Source: Eonycteris spelaea
Lineage: Eukaryota > Chordata > Mammalia > Chiroptera > Pteropodidae
NCBI GenBank assembly: GCA_003508835.1
Contig: PUFA01000313.1
Span: 992,001 to 1,056,000 of the forward strand
Direction: 5' to 3'
Length of the DNA: 64,000 bases
Shown: positions 35,670 through 47,213 of the stretch, one piece after another
Numbering within the stretch: position 1 is the first letter of the stretch
Layout of the letters: every line of letters begins with the position of its first letter
Notes under the pieces: generated by a model
Told to the model about the DNA's origin: nothing
Seen by the model: only the letters and a program-made list of their open reading frames with translations
Database searches by the model: none
Made by a program: the position numbers and the translations under genes

Positions 35670-35870
35670 TATTTATTTTTAATGTGACCTCTAACGTTAT
35701 ATGATATAGTTACTTCAAATCCTCACCACAGCACTGCACATAGGTATTATTATTTCGATTTTACACATAGCAACCTGAGACTTAGTGGAGTTCAGCAGAC
35801 AAGTGAAGGAGCGCAAACTTGATTTCAGTTTTATCTGGCTCCAAAGCATTTCATCTTCAAGTCCTAAGCC
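35670..35870 (-). repeat. MIR SINE, antisense
   Basis: 'ttatttcgattttacacata', 'caacctgagacttagtggag' and 'ttttatctggctccaaagc' match antisense MIR. Confidence 0.7.
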
Positions 35871-35874
35871 ACTA

Positions 35875-37150
35875 AAACCTTAATTATGCTACACAGCTTA
35901 CAGCCATAAAATAGCTTCAGAGAGGAAAAATGGTTGCAGGAGATAATTTGTTTCCTACAATTGTTTGGATAATGTCTAATTTTAAAAAAAAAAACATGAG
36001 TAATACCAAGTTTTTGAAGGCAAATGGCAGTTAACCAGGTACCTTCAAATGAATATATGGAGAGAAAATCGAACTCTCTTTAAAATAATGAACACAAGAG
36101 TTTTTGAAAGGTCAAGATGAATTTCTTCTCTGGAAGAATGTCTGTTTTCTGGGGCATATTTGCTACTATGATTTGTTGATTTTGAGACGTGTTAGAATGC
36201 CATATAACACAACTACAGAATTCATTTTAATTTTTTGAAGCCTCTCACTGGGGAAATCTCTGATGCTTTCAAGGACTGTAGCACTAAAAAGGTTCTTAGT
36301 TGATATTATCATTCGATATAAATGTAATGATGGTGAAAACATTGATATAATAGCATTTATCACCTCCGTGGCTCTTTACCTTGGGCAACATGCACAGGCT
36401 CCTCTGACTATTCATTGCATAGTCATTTCAGGAAATAATAGAGAAGAGAGAGAAATAGGATAAATAAAGATCAGTGATCAGCTTTTTAAAGTTCTCTCCA
36501 AGGCTATACAGGAAAATGTAATATTGTTTGTCTGAGGGCAGTGGGAGAGAATGAAGAGTTTTCACATTATGCATTTTTGCACCCATTAAATTTGTAGTCA
36601 TTTAATGGATGTATTGTTTATATACAATCAGTTAATAACAGGAAATTAAACTTTATGAAATATAAATATTCCTGGCTGAAAGATGAGGCTATTTGAACTG
36701 GAAAGCTTCAATCCATGTTAGGCACTCTTTTTGCCTTCTGGTTTGTGACCAAATGATTCTGTGTATCAGAGTTACCTAAGGCTGAGGATATGATGGCAGA
36801 AACATGATCTACATACATACTTACAACCCATCATAATTTGAATAAAAATTTTGAATTAAACATTGCAGCTTAAAAAAACATGCAAAGTGTTTTGCACATG
36901 ATAGATGTCAGCAAATGTTTCTGGGTGTTGGAGTAAATAAATAAACCTCTAAGTCTGTGTACCCAAGATATTTTTCCATCCTTATCCTACTACCCCATAC
37001 ATCTTTATTTTCTCAGTAAGATAGAAAGAAAGAGACTCTACAAGTATTCATTGCAAGACATGGAATGATAATAACGTCTTGGTTAGATTCGCATTCTCAA
37101 TCCTTTCTTCATCTGATCTTCAAAGGAGAGTAGAAAAGAAACTAATTTTT
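35875..37150. other. Unique sequence, no gene recognised
   Basis: Nothing was recognised on either strand. Confidence 0.4.
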
Positions 37151-37154
37151 CTAA

Positions 37155-37350
37155 GACAGCTGAACCTGAGCCACGCACCATGATGAGAACTTTACATACA
37201 TTATCTCATTTAATCTTCATAATGACATGAAGAAGTAAGTACAATCTTCTTTTCACAGGTGATGAAACTTAGCTCATAAATGTTCAGTTTAACATGACCC
37301 AGATCGCATAGCTAGTAAGTGGAAAAGCTGAGATTTGGGTTGAATTTTAT
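37155..37350 (-). repeat. MIR SINE, antisense (first of a pair)
   Basis: 'gagccacgcaccatgatgag', 'tctcatttaatcttcataat', 'ttcacaggtgatgaaactta' and 'gcatagctagtaagtggaaa' match antisense MIR. Confidence 0.83.
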
Positions 37351-37384
37351 CTAGTTTCTCAATTAGATATAAAGATGATGAGGA

Positions 37385-37615
37385 CCATAATAATTACTAT
37401 TTATCTAGTGCTTACCGTGTGTCATATCAGTTCTAATCTTCCCCCAAACCCTTCAAAGTATGTATTATTATCTTCATTTCACAAGTGATCCAAAACTGAG
37501 GCTAAGAGACATAACATAACCTAAGGTCACACAGTTAATATGTGGGATAGTGGATACATGAATCCAGATTTGTCTTTCTTCAAAATCTACTCTTTTCCAC
37601 ATAATACTATGCCTC
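37385..37615 (-). repeat. MIR SINE, antisense (second of a pair)
   Basis: 'tatttatctagtgcttaccg', 'tattattatcttcatttcac', 'aactgaggctaagagacata', 'ctaaggtcacacagttaata' and 'tactcttttccacataatac' give a near full-length antisense MIR. Confidence 0.85.
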
Positions 37616-37619
37616 TAAA

Positions 37620-39990
37620 TATAGCCATATAGCACCTGCTACTGGCAGAAATCTCATCCAAACTCTATTCTTACTCCCCAATGCAACACATACCCATTCA
37701 CCCACACATACATACTGATGGAAGAATAATGGCTATTAAAAAAACAGGGAAGTTTATAACCTGGTATCATGGAATTAAAACCAATATCATCATCATTCTG
37801 GCTGTTGGACAATTAAATATAGAAAAACCTGTTAAATTTTTATTATTTTAATATCTTTCTATTTAAAAGTCATCTTTATGTCCCTAAGAAAGAAAAAGAT
37901 GGCATAAAATGTTGATTCTGTTTTGCATCATTTAGATATACAGCGTCTTGTGGTTTGAGACAAATTATGTAAAAATATTGATATAACAAGTTCTATATTT
38001 AATCAATTTTAAGATTAAATAAGGAAAATTTAAAATGCTAGATGCGTACTATGTTTTCCCTTGAGAGTAAAGTGACTAAAGGAGAAAATATATACAAAAG
38101 AACTAAGTCAGAAGTAGCAAAAGCAGCTGCCAGCAAAATGCACTTTCTTAATTGAGATCAATGACTCTTGATTAGATCAAATGTAATGGAGGGGGAAAAG
38201 GCCTGTGCATAAGTCATTTCCTAAATATTAATATCCCATAAGAATGATCTATTTTGTGTTCAAATATAAACAATTATTCCAATGTAGATAAAAATCAAAA
38301 TTTTTGATATTAATTAGAGGAGTTACTTGGACTTACAAAATCAAAATCAACAAAGCCCAAGTCTTTGAAATATACGAAGATGGACGGAAATGTAGTAATG
38401 CTTCATGAAACTAGAAATCTCACTTATGCAGAATGCAGTCAGGAACTCATAATTAAGCAAAAAGACATAGAAATGACCAAAGGAGAGGTTGCGAAGCCCA
38501 ATAAAGTTGATGAATTTCAAAGTTTCTCTTGTCTATTTTCAGTACCTCTTTACTTTATTTCAACTACTAATAGTAATACATCTGGGCTATCTTGTTTCTA
38601 AATCCATCCTACATTAGAGCCAGAGAATTATAAATGAGAAGAGTTTCTAAATGATGAGCTGTTAACAAAAGTAAGTAGAGACAATTGTCAGAGAATAGAA
38701 TGTAGGAAAACTATTAAAGCACACCACAAAGCTATCTAGGGCAAATGACCCAATATATGTATAAATAGCCTACAAGAGCCAAAATTATACTACAATGAAG
38801 TATAATAACACATTTGTAGTCAATACCCTAAGACAGTGGGAAATGGTTACTTTCCATTCATATTACTCATTTTTTGGAGGCAGGGGAGAGGACAATCTGT
38901 TTGAGAAATATTTATATATGATTAAAATCAAGTATTGGAGTTTAAAGCAATAAAACTTCAACTATTCAGAAAATCACATGGTTTAGAATAACTGAGGCTC
39001 CAACCCTGTGAAATACAGGCACTCGCTGATGAATCCATACTTATATTAAACTAGTCTCTTTAAATATCAGAAGAATATCTTTTCCATAGTCACTAAAGAA
39101 TTAATAAATCATACAGAAGTCAGATTAGGTGGTATGTGTGAAATTTTACTTATTAGCAAAAGATGATGCTTTGTAGTAGTTATTGTATAGCTATGACATT
39201 GCCTTCTATCCAAAGGAATGGTTTGGCAGAGACCAAAAAGGGGTTTAAATTTGGGAAAACAAATGAGAGAAAACAGAATAACACTTTCATTCAGGTCTTA
39301 TAAATTACGACTCTGACTACTGTGCATCAATCAGGAATTATTCAGTTCCTTCTGTCTTTCAAGCTCTCTGTAGGGGCAAGAGCTCTTCTCGCAGGTGCTC
39401 CTGAACTCATTTTCCTGCTCTAGAGATAAATCCACCCAGGTCTGCCGGCCTCTGGGCTTCACCTACTGGCTCTGGGCTCATACAATGACCTTGTTGTTTT
39501 CCCTCACAAACATTATACCCTCTCCTTGGCTGCCATCCACCAGTTTGAGATTTGTCATGATTTGTGGACTTGAGACACCACTGTTCTTTTTATCTGTTTC
39601 AAAAGGGATATGTTTTGTTCCATAGTCAAATTATGTTTTGAAAGTTCAAAAGGAAGAAGAGGGCAAAATCCCTGAGAGGAACAGTTTGGCTGTGACTGCA
39701 AATCAAGTTATAAATTGCTGGTGATCTTTAATAGAAGCAGACAGATCAGTTTAAATAAAAGCAACAATAAAAATGTGAAGGTTGCTATGGGGGAGCTACG
39801 TGTAGCCATGAATCAAAGTGGTCTTCTCTGAGAAGAAACAGCAATGTTGGGAAGGGCTAAGTGAGAAAGAAAGGGGGAAAGAATTTGTGGCCATCATGAC
39901 ATTAGGCATCAGCTTGTACTATGCCATGGGGAGTGGATTATAGGGATGATATTTTTCTCAATTTTGAATCAAAGGGTGGATGATACACTG
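37620..39990. other. Unique sequence, no gene recognised
   Basis: A GC-richer patch lies at 39340-39600 with a 76-codon frame (39395-39625) that I do not recognise. The frame 38365-38601 also shows no domain. Confidence 0.4.
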
Positions 39991-39994
39991 CATT

Positions 39995-40115
39995 TTTCTG
40001 ACAGTCCCTTAGGAATCAGGAATGATTACTGTTTTTCTTAACAGCTTCATAAAGGTATAATCAATATATAAGAACAGCACATATTTAATATGTACAATTT
40101 GATAAGTTTGGACAT
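39995..40115 (-). mobile_element. L1M-type fragment, antisense
   Basis: 'cttcataaaggtataatcaa' followed by 'gcacatatttaatatgtaca' and 'atttgataagtttggacata' is the common antisense end of an old L1 3' UTR. Confidence 0.7.
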
Positions 40116-40417
40116 ATGCAAATACCAGTTACCCTGTGTGTCCCCTGTGTTTTTGTTTTATTATAGTAAGAGCACGACATAAGATTTGAACAATAGCAGA
40201 TGTGAATGCTATAAGTCAAATGGACCTTACAGATGTATACAGAATATTTCATCGAACAGCAGCAGAACACACCTTTTTCTCAAGTGTACTTGCAACATCC
40301 TATATGATAGATTATATGTTAGGCCACAAAACAAGTCTGAAAAAATTCAAAAAGATTGAAAATATAACAACTATAATTTCTGACTACAATAGTATGAAAC
40401 TGAAGATCAATAACAAG

Positions 40418-40616
40418 TCTATAGGCATGCGACCCTGACCAAGCCCAATCCCATCTGATCTCGGAAGCTAAGCAGGGTTGGGCCTGGTTAGTACTCGGAT
40501 GGGAGATCCTCTAGAAAGACCAGGTGCTGTAGGTGTAAAAAATAAAAATAAGGGATTGTAAACTGACAAGGTCTTTGCAATCTGTGAGGTCAACCAAGGG
40601 TTGCCTCACCTAAAAA
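40418..40616 (+). mobile_element. 5S rRNA-derived SINE, long form, inside L1 ORF2
   Basis: The 5S head keeps 'ctcggaagctaagcagggt' and 'ggttagtactcggatggga', closest of the three copies to real 5S rRNA. The 3' module ('gtaaactgacaagg', 'aaccaagggttgcc') is shared with 25274-25476. It is flanked by 'atcaataacaag' (40406-40417) and 'atcagtaacaag' (40617-40628), a 12-bp target duplication with one change. The host L1 ORF2 continues across it. An internal pol III promoter is expected from the family. Confidence 0.92.
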
Positions 40617-41717
40617 ATCAGTAACAAGAAGAAAACTGGAAATTTTACATACATATAGAATTAAGCAACACACTCCTGAACAACCAATGGGTTAAAGAGG
40701 AAATCAAAAAAGAAATTAAAAAAAATCTTGAGACAAACAAAAATGAAACTACAAAATACCAAAACTTATGGGATGCATCAAAAAAAGTATAAGAGAAAAA
40801 CTCATAGCTATAAACACCTACATGAAGGAAAAAGAATCTCAAATAAACAGCCTATATTTATACCTCAAGGAACTAGAAAAGAAGAACAAACTAAGCCCAA
40901 AGTTAGCTGAAGGAAGGACATAATAAAAATTAGAGCAGAGATAAATGAAATAGAGACTAGGAAAAATAATAGAAAAGATTTAAAAAAGAGTTGTTTTTTG
41001 AAAAGACAAACAAAATGACAAAACCTTTGTTGATTAACCAAAGGAAGAAGAGAACGCAGATAAATAAAATTATAAATGGAAGAGGAGACATTACAACTGA
41101 TAACACAGAAACATAAAGGATCATTAAGAAACTTGTACAAACTATAATATATCAACAAATTAGATAATCAAGAAGAAATGGATAAATTTCTGGAAACATA
41201 CAATTTACTAAGATTGAATCATGAGAAATAAAAAACCTGAACAGGCCAACAATGAATAAAGAGATAGAATCTGTAATCAAAAAACTCTGAGCAAAGAAAA
41301 GCTCAGGACCAGATGGCTTCACTGGTGAATGCTACCAAACCTTTAAAGAGCAAGTAACATTCATCCTTCTTCTAAAAATGGGCAAAGGACCTGAATAGAC
41401 ATTTTTCCAAAAAAGACATACGAATGATCAACAGGTATGTGAAAATGTGCTCAACATCACTAATCATCAGGGAAATGCAAATCACAACTACAATGCGATA
41501 TCATCACACATCTGTTAGAATGGCTATTAGCAAAAAGACAAAGGGAAGTGTTGATAAGGATATAGAGAAAAAAGAACCATTGTATACTGTTGGTGGGAAT
41601 GTAAATTGGTACAGTCACAATGGGAAACAATATGGAGGTTTCTCAGATATTGAAAATAAAACTATGATTCTGCAGTTTCACTTCTGAGTGTATAACTGAA
41701 GGAAATAAAATCACTGT

Positions 41718-41890
41718 CTCATAGATGGTCAAGGGGATGGGGAGCATGGCATAGGGAATGCAGTCAGCAGTAATGTAATGGCTAGGTGGAGAGCCAGAGG
41801 GAAGACAAAGTAATCAGGGGGATTGTTTCATAAGCTATATAAATGTCTTACCAATGTACCATATACTTGAAACTAATAATAAAATGAAGT
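41718..41890 (+). mobile_element. Younger L1 3' UTR fragment nested in the older L1
   Basis: From 'agatggtcaaggggatgg' to 'tacttgaaactaataata' it is nearly identical in order to the fragment at 50209-50443, sharing 'catagggaatgcagtcagc' and 'aatggctaggtggagagcc'. It interrupts the ORF2 relic. A weak 'aaatcac' repeat on both sides may be the remnant of the target duplication. Confidence 0.82.
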
Positions 41891-42589
41891 AAAATGCTCC
41901 AAAAAATCACAAAGTGTAATCTACCCCCTGGCCATTGCAGCGTTATTCACTATAGCCAAGACACAGAAACAATCTGTCAGTTGACAGATGAATGGATGAA
42001 GAAAATGTGCTATATATACACAATGGAATATTATTTAATCTTTAAAAAGAAGGAAATCTTGCCTTTGTGATAACATGGTTGAAACTTAAGGGCATTAGCT
42101 TAAGTGAGATAAGTCAGACAGAGTAAGGCAAATATTGTATGAGGATACTTATTTGTGAAATCTAAAAAAGCAAACTCAAAGAGATAGAGAATAGATTGAT
42201 GGTTGCCAGAGATTGGAGGGTGAAAGGAATGGGGCAAGTTGGTCAAAGGGAACAAACTTCCAATTATAAGGTGAATAAGTTCTGGGTGGCTATAGCTAAC
42301 AATACTGTATTGTTTACTTGAAAGTTGTTAAGACAGCAGATCTTAAATGTTCTTACTACATACACATACACACAAAGAAAGAAAAGAGTAAGCATGTGAG
42401 GTGCTGGATGTGTTAACTAACATTTTTGTGTTCACCATTTTGCAATATATACATATACCAAATCATCACATTGCACACCTTAAACTTACACAATGTTAAA
42501 TGTCAATTAATCTCAATAAATCTGGAAAAAATAAATAAATTGCCAGTGGGAAGAAAAATCAATGTGATCTATTCTCTTAAATTTTGAAG

Positions 42590-42770
42590 TCCACAATCCT
42601 GTATTGTTCACTACAGACATTATATTATACAACAGATTCCTAGAACTTATTGCTCTTACATAACTAAATCTCTATAAGTACTGAAAAATGACTCCTTATT
42701 TCCTCCACCACTCCCACCCCCAGCCACTGGCAACCACCAGTTACTGGGTTTTCTTTCTCAAATAATTCTA
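42590..42770 (-). mobile_element. L1 3' UTR fragment, antisense
   Basis: 'cagattcctagaacttattg', a C-rich block, then 'gccactggcaaccaccagtt' are the antisense pattern of L1 3' UTRs. Confidence 0.7.
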
Positions 42771-42774
42771 GTTA

Positions 42775-44390
42775 GATACAGCTTGGCTACTTTCTTGTAA
42801 AAGTGGCTAGCCTTTAGAACATGTTGGTCGCCATTCTTCCTGAAGGAGAGCCAGCCAATTCCTATAGTTACCTTTGTTGATCCAACTATATAGTAATTTG
42901 TGAACCAGCCATGTTTTTGTTTTTACCTTGGGAAATCTCAATGAGTTCTAATGTAGTATAATTATTAGACTGTAAGTATACTAACCTTTAGAGTTAAGTA
43001 TTAATTGATAGCACTTGAAATAGAGACAATTTAAACTGAATTAAATACAGTTATTAATTCAGCTAGTTCTAAATGCAAGTACTACTCCAAATACAAGGGT
43101 AGAAAACTGTCTCTTTGGGTTATAAAAACACAGCAATCATTTTGAGAAATGTTTGGGTTGAGTTGATTTAAGAAGAAAAACATTGGCTTAGAACTTAGGG
43201 GAGAGGGTAGTATTTAAATTGTTTAAGTGACCAGATGGATTCCAGAATCCTTGGCCACTCTCAAAGTAGCTCTTTTCACAAAGTCATCCACCTACAGACT
43301 ATACTACATAAAACCTTACCTATTCACCAAGAGACCTATGGAAAGCAACACTTTGTTTTCATAATTTGAGTAATGGTAAATACGGGAAAATAACATTTTC
43401 CTCTTTTTTAAAAGTACAACTAAGAATCCTGTTTTTGAGATGTATTCTATATAGCCCCAGGGGTTCCACTGAGCCCTGTTAAGACAGTGAACAGGGAAGG
43501 TGACTTATATAACCAATGACCAAAAGGAAGAAAATTCAATTATTTGCATTTAACCTAGGTTTTTGCTAACTATTGTTAACATGTGATATTTACTGCAGAA
43601 TAATTTGTGAGTCACAAACCATTCTTGACATGTAATAAAAATAATGCATGTAATGGATATTACTGGAAAAGCAGAAAGACTCAGAATAAAGAATTTTGAA
43701 ATCCGAAGGATCTTATCATCTAGAAGTCTAAACTTTTGTTACACAAATTTGCAGAACAGATTTTAAAACCTAAGTTAGTAATTCTGCAGTTGACTCAAAC
43801 TATTTTGTAGTTAAGTACAAGCATTTTTTCTTTGCAACCACCAAGCTGCCATGTTATTTACAAATGGCTAAGTCATGAATTCAAGTTATAAAAAGGACAT
43901 GAAATGCAATACAGACTGGCTTTTTCCCCCATCTTCTTTTTAAAATTTACAATGTAAGACAAATACTTATCTAAAATAATTCTTAAAATCTGCTATCAGA
44001 GAAGACTTAGAAACTCTTGGGCCACATGCTTATATGCTTTTTTGATCTTAGAATTTTAAAAATATTTTCCTCATTTAGATTTTAACAGATGAGTCTTGAT
44101 TCCACAAGTAAAGTGAGCTTTCTTTAGTTTTCCTTACCTCTCTCTCTTTCTATTATGAGCTCTTATTCTTCAAAGTAAGAGAAATGTAGTTAACTTAGTG
44201 TTCCCCATTTCCTTCATCTAAGTTAGGGGAGTTGATTTTGGCCAAGTGATGAAGGGCGAATTATGAATCTGCTCCCCATTGTTGCACTCTAAATGCTGGC
44301 AAGTATTGCTACTTCCTGATCACTCTTTGTATATCCTCTTCTATCTTGACTACATGGTCATCTCAGTCCTGCTCATTCTGTAGACTTCAG
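42775..44390. other. Unique sequence, no gene recognised
   Basis: Nothing was recognised. Confidence 0.4.
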
Positions 44391-44394
44391 ATTT

Positions 44395-44740
44395 TCTTAT
44401 TCAAGTGTACAATTCAACAATACATCATATTCATATTGCATTGTGTGTTCACCACCCAAAGTTAGATTTTTTTTTGTTTGTCACCAAATATTTGACACCT
44501 TTTACGTCTCTCTACCTTCCTGGTCCTCACTTCCCTCTGGTAACTATTAATCCACTGTCCATGTCCATGAGTCTCTGCTTGTCATGTTTGTTGCTTTCGG
44601 TTTCATATCCCATACATGAATAAAATCATATGGTTTTCAATTTTTTTGTATGACTTATTTTGCTTAGCATGATTATCTCGAGATCCATCCATGTTGTTGA
44701 AAATGGCAGTATTTTGTCTTATGGCTGAGTAATATTAACA
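44395..44740 (-). mobile_element. L1 3' end, antisense
   Basis: 'catattgcattgtgtgttca', 'gagtctctgcttgtcatg', 'catgattatctcgagatcc' and 'ttatggctgagtaatatt' follow the antisense L1 end also seen at 26240-26660. It is truncated after about 345 bases. Confidence 0.85.
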
Positions 44741-44744
44741 TTTC

Positions 44745-45785
44745 AAAATCATTTTTCTGCTTCATTTGTTTCCAAGGGGTTAAATTACAAAAATAAATAA
44801 ATTCCTCTAAAGAGAAGGTATTTTGACAAGTCTTTGGGGGTAACCAAGGTAGCTAAACAAATGCACTAAAATTCTTCTTGTAGGGATAAACAATATCCAC
44901 CAATGAAATCATCGAGTTTCTTATTTTATGATTCAACTGTCAAGCGAGTTTAGTTTGATATATTTCTGAGTGCTTCAAGGCCCATTTCCCATTATGATTT
45001 GAGCAGAAGAAGCAAGAATGCATTTTCATGAGAATACGGAAATAAGAAAACCTGACATCTATTATCCAAGTTCAGAAATTTATGCCCAAATTCATTAACA
45101 TTAAATTATGAATTAACTGTCATGGAAGAACACCTCAGTAAATAAAGCAATGACCATACAAAGTATTCAATGTCCTGGTAGTTTTGTTTTTAGGGCTTTT
45201 GGTAACACATTCAACAGAGAGTAGCCTGGCAATGTTTGTCAACATTTTCTAGGTTCTTTGTAATCCTTGGTATCAGCTCATATAATAATAGTAATATCAT
45301 GGACATAAAGACATGGAAACATAACTTTCCTAGAGGAAACAAAACAGCAAGAAAGAATTTGAGTAAACTGAAGGGATAAGCCTTTTTAAGATTCGATCAA
45401 TTAAATATTGCTTTTCCCAAAATTCTTTGGCATTTTTAAAGTGTTGTTTCTCAAAATATGTTTCAGACTTTCTATACTTTAATACATTCTCCAGATCATT
45501 CCTATGTTTGTTTAAGTTTGAGAACTACCAACCATGAAAAATGAATGCATATATTCTTGTATATATCTCTATGTAGAGTTCTATGTGTGTGGATATACAT
45601 GTGTGAATACTCACACAGTATTCTAAAAATTCTGATAATTATTAATATATTAATTTCATTAAGTATATTATGTTAGTATTATTGCGAAGAGCAGACACAA
45701 ATATAGCTACCAATAGGTTTCTGAGCAGCTCTTTAAGGAATCTTTATGATAGTCACTTTGGAGAGATTCAGTTCAGAGTAGTCAT
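44745..45785. other. Unique sequence, no gene recognised
   Basis: Nothing was recognised. Confidence 0.4.
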
Positions 45786-45789
45786 GGTA

Positions 45790-45915
45790 CATACCACTTG
45801 ATGAGCACATATATCTGTGAAATGTGCTGAGGACTTTACAAGTATCATCTTACTTGATTCTCACCACATTCCTCTGAGTTAGGGACTCTTAATATCCCTT
45901 TGTTACAAAAGAGAA
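45790..45915 (-). repeat. MIR SINE, antisense
   Basis: 'atgtgctgaggactttacaa', 'atcttacttgattctcacca' and 'tcctctgagttagggact' match antisense MIR. Confidence 0.65.
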
Positions 45916-46024
45916 AAAAGTCACTTTTATGGAGCTGGTTGTTCACATTATTTATTCACTCATGTTTGTTCAGAGGTAGCTGAAGGTCTGTGCTAATTTC
46001 TGAGAATAGAACAATAGCAACATC

Positions 46025-46245
46025 AATAATATTGATAAGAGTAGCAAACATTTATGGAGAGATTACTGTGTGCCAGGAACAGGACTAAGCATTTTACATT
46101 AATTACCTTCTTTAATCCTCATACCAACATTATTTGTTGTATATACTGCCTTAGTGCCCATTTTGTAGGTGAGGAACTTGAGGTTGGGAGATCAAGTAAT
46201 TTATTGAAAAATCACCTAACTAATGCTAGTGGGCAATAAATATCT
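46025..46245 (-). repeat. MIR SINE, antisense
   Basis: 'gagattactgtgtgccagga', 'ctttaatcctcataccaaca', 'gcccattttgtaggtgagga' and 'acctaactaatgctagtggg' match antisense MIR. Confidence 0.82.
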
Positions 46246-46274
46246 CTGACTCCAAAGTGCATTTCAAACTTTCA

Positions 46275-46735
46275 GGTTACCACATATAAGTGAAATTGTA
46301 TAGTATTTGTCTTTCTGTGTCTGACTTATTTCATGTAGCATAATACCCTCTAAGTCCATTCTTGTTGTCACAAATGGTAAGATGTCATTTTTTTGGCCAA
46401 GTAATACTCCATTGTATATATGTACCACCTCTTCTTTTTTCAGTCATCCATTGATGAGAAGCTTGGCTATTGTAAATAAGCTGCAATAAACATAGAAGAG
46501 TATATATCTTTTCAAATTTGTTTTGGATTTCTTTGGATAAATATCCAGAAGTGGAATTGCTGGGTCATAAGGCAGTTCTATGTTTAATTTTTTGAAGACC
46601 CTCCATACTGTCTTCCATATGGCTGCACCAATTTGCAATCCCACCAACAGTGTACGAAGGTTCCCTTTTCTCCACAACCTCACCAACACTCATTGATTGC
46701 TGATTTTTTTTTGATGATAGCTATTCTGATAAAGA
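46275..46735 (-). mobile_element. Inverted 5' part of a twin-primed L1 (end of ORF2)
   Basis: On the minus strand this is the end of L1 ORF2, from the 'ctattc...'/MAI region at the right to the 'ttcacttatatgtgg' end at 46280. The frame 46444-46689 gives '[20 protein letters not shown]' and '[15 protein letters not shown]', the ORF2p C-terminal segment. Its L1-downstream end (46280) is the point from which the adjacent plus-strand piece (46736 on) continues in L1 coordinates. This is the arrangement produced by twin priming. Confidence 0.88.
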
Positions 46736-46943
46736 AAAAAATGAACAAACAAAACAGAAACAGACTCACAGAGAATAAACTGATACTTGCCAGATGGGAG
46801 GAGGTCAGGGGACTGGATGAAAAGGAGGAAGGGATTAGGAGGTACAAACTGGTAGTTACAAAATAGTCAAAATGTTGTAAAGTATAGCGTAGAGCAGGTA
46901 CTAGACTAATTGTGGGATCACTTTGTAAATTGTATGAATGTTG
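46736..46943 (+). mobile_element. Sense 3' part of the twin-primed L1 (3' UTR)
   Basis: It begins 'aaaaatgaacaaacaaaac', the sequence that normally follows the end of ORF2, then 'acagagaataaactgatac', 'aggaggtacaaactggtag' and 'tgggatcactttgtaaatt'. Compared with the complete 3' UTR at 16745-17115, the last about 60-70 bases and the poly-A are missing. It breaks off at about 46943, where the GC-rich SLC6A3-like segment starts. Confidence 0.85.
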
Positions 46944-47213
46944 AGTGCAGGTTGCTGAGGATAAAGGCCAGAAATGGGCCTCTGTGGCTCCAAACATGCC
47001 ACATCAATCTTCTCTGCTCATCTGGAGTGTGGACCCTGAGCCCCAGCTAGGGCTGGTGGGCCTGGCCCTTCTGGGTGGGGTCTCTGGTCCTGGTAAGCCA
47101 GTCCTTTCTGCCCTGCAGAGTTGGGAGGGTAGGTCTCTGGACCAGCTCAGCCGTCCGGTTACAGTTTTGGGTGCACAAGCAGTGTCCCTCCCAAACCACT
47201 CTCTCTGCCCTAG
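46944..47213 (+). other. GC-rich segment, probable retained intron of the SLC6A3-like copy
   Basis: Base composition changes abruptly from the AT-rich surroundings to G+C-rich. No repeat is recognised. The segment ends in a pyrimidine-rich run and AG ('ctctctctgccctag', 47199-47213) exactly where the SLC6A3-like exon begins. The simplest reading is intron sequence of the source gene with its 3' splice site. The long frames across it (46945-47328 plus; 47004-47270 and 47047-47274 minus) reflect GC content and are not proteins. Confidence 0.6.

Larger units (their letters stand above)
40190..42535 (+). mobile_element. Old, 5'-truncated L1 (ORF2 relic and 3' UTR), split by two insertions
   Basis: Three pieces are in register. 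40190-40417 encodes a segment of the L1 ORF2p endonuclease domain ('QMDLTDVYRIFHRTAAEHTF', 'MLGHKTSLKKFKK'). 40617-41715 continues ORF2 in several broken frames, including a nucleotide relic of the 'aggaccagatggcttcactg' RT block and the C-terminal '[18 protein letters not shown]' region (frame 41424-41687). 41890-42535 holds the ORF2 tail ('ttgcagcgttattcactat') and 3' UTR. Much of the RT domain is deleted between about 41370 and 41400. All frames are disrupted, so it is inactive. Confidence 0.9.

Noticed and set aside
40431..40540. Functional 5S rRNA gene
   Set aside because: Substitutions in the 5S part, a non-5S 3' module, a target duplication and a location inside an L1 show that it is a SINE.
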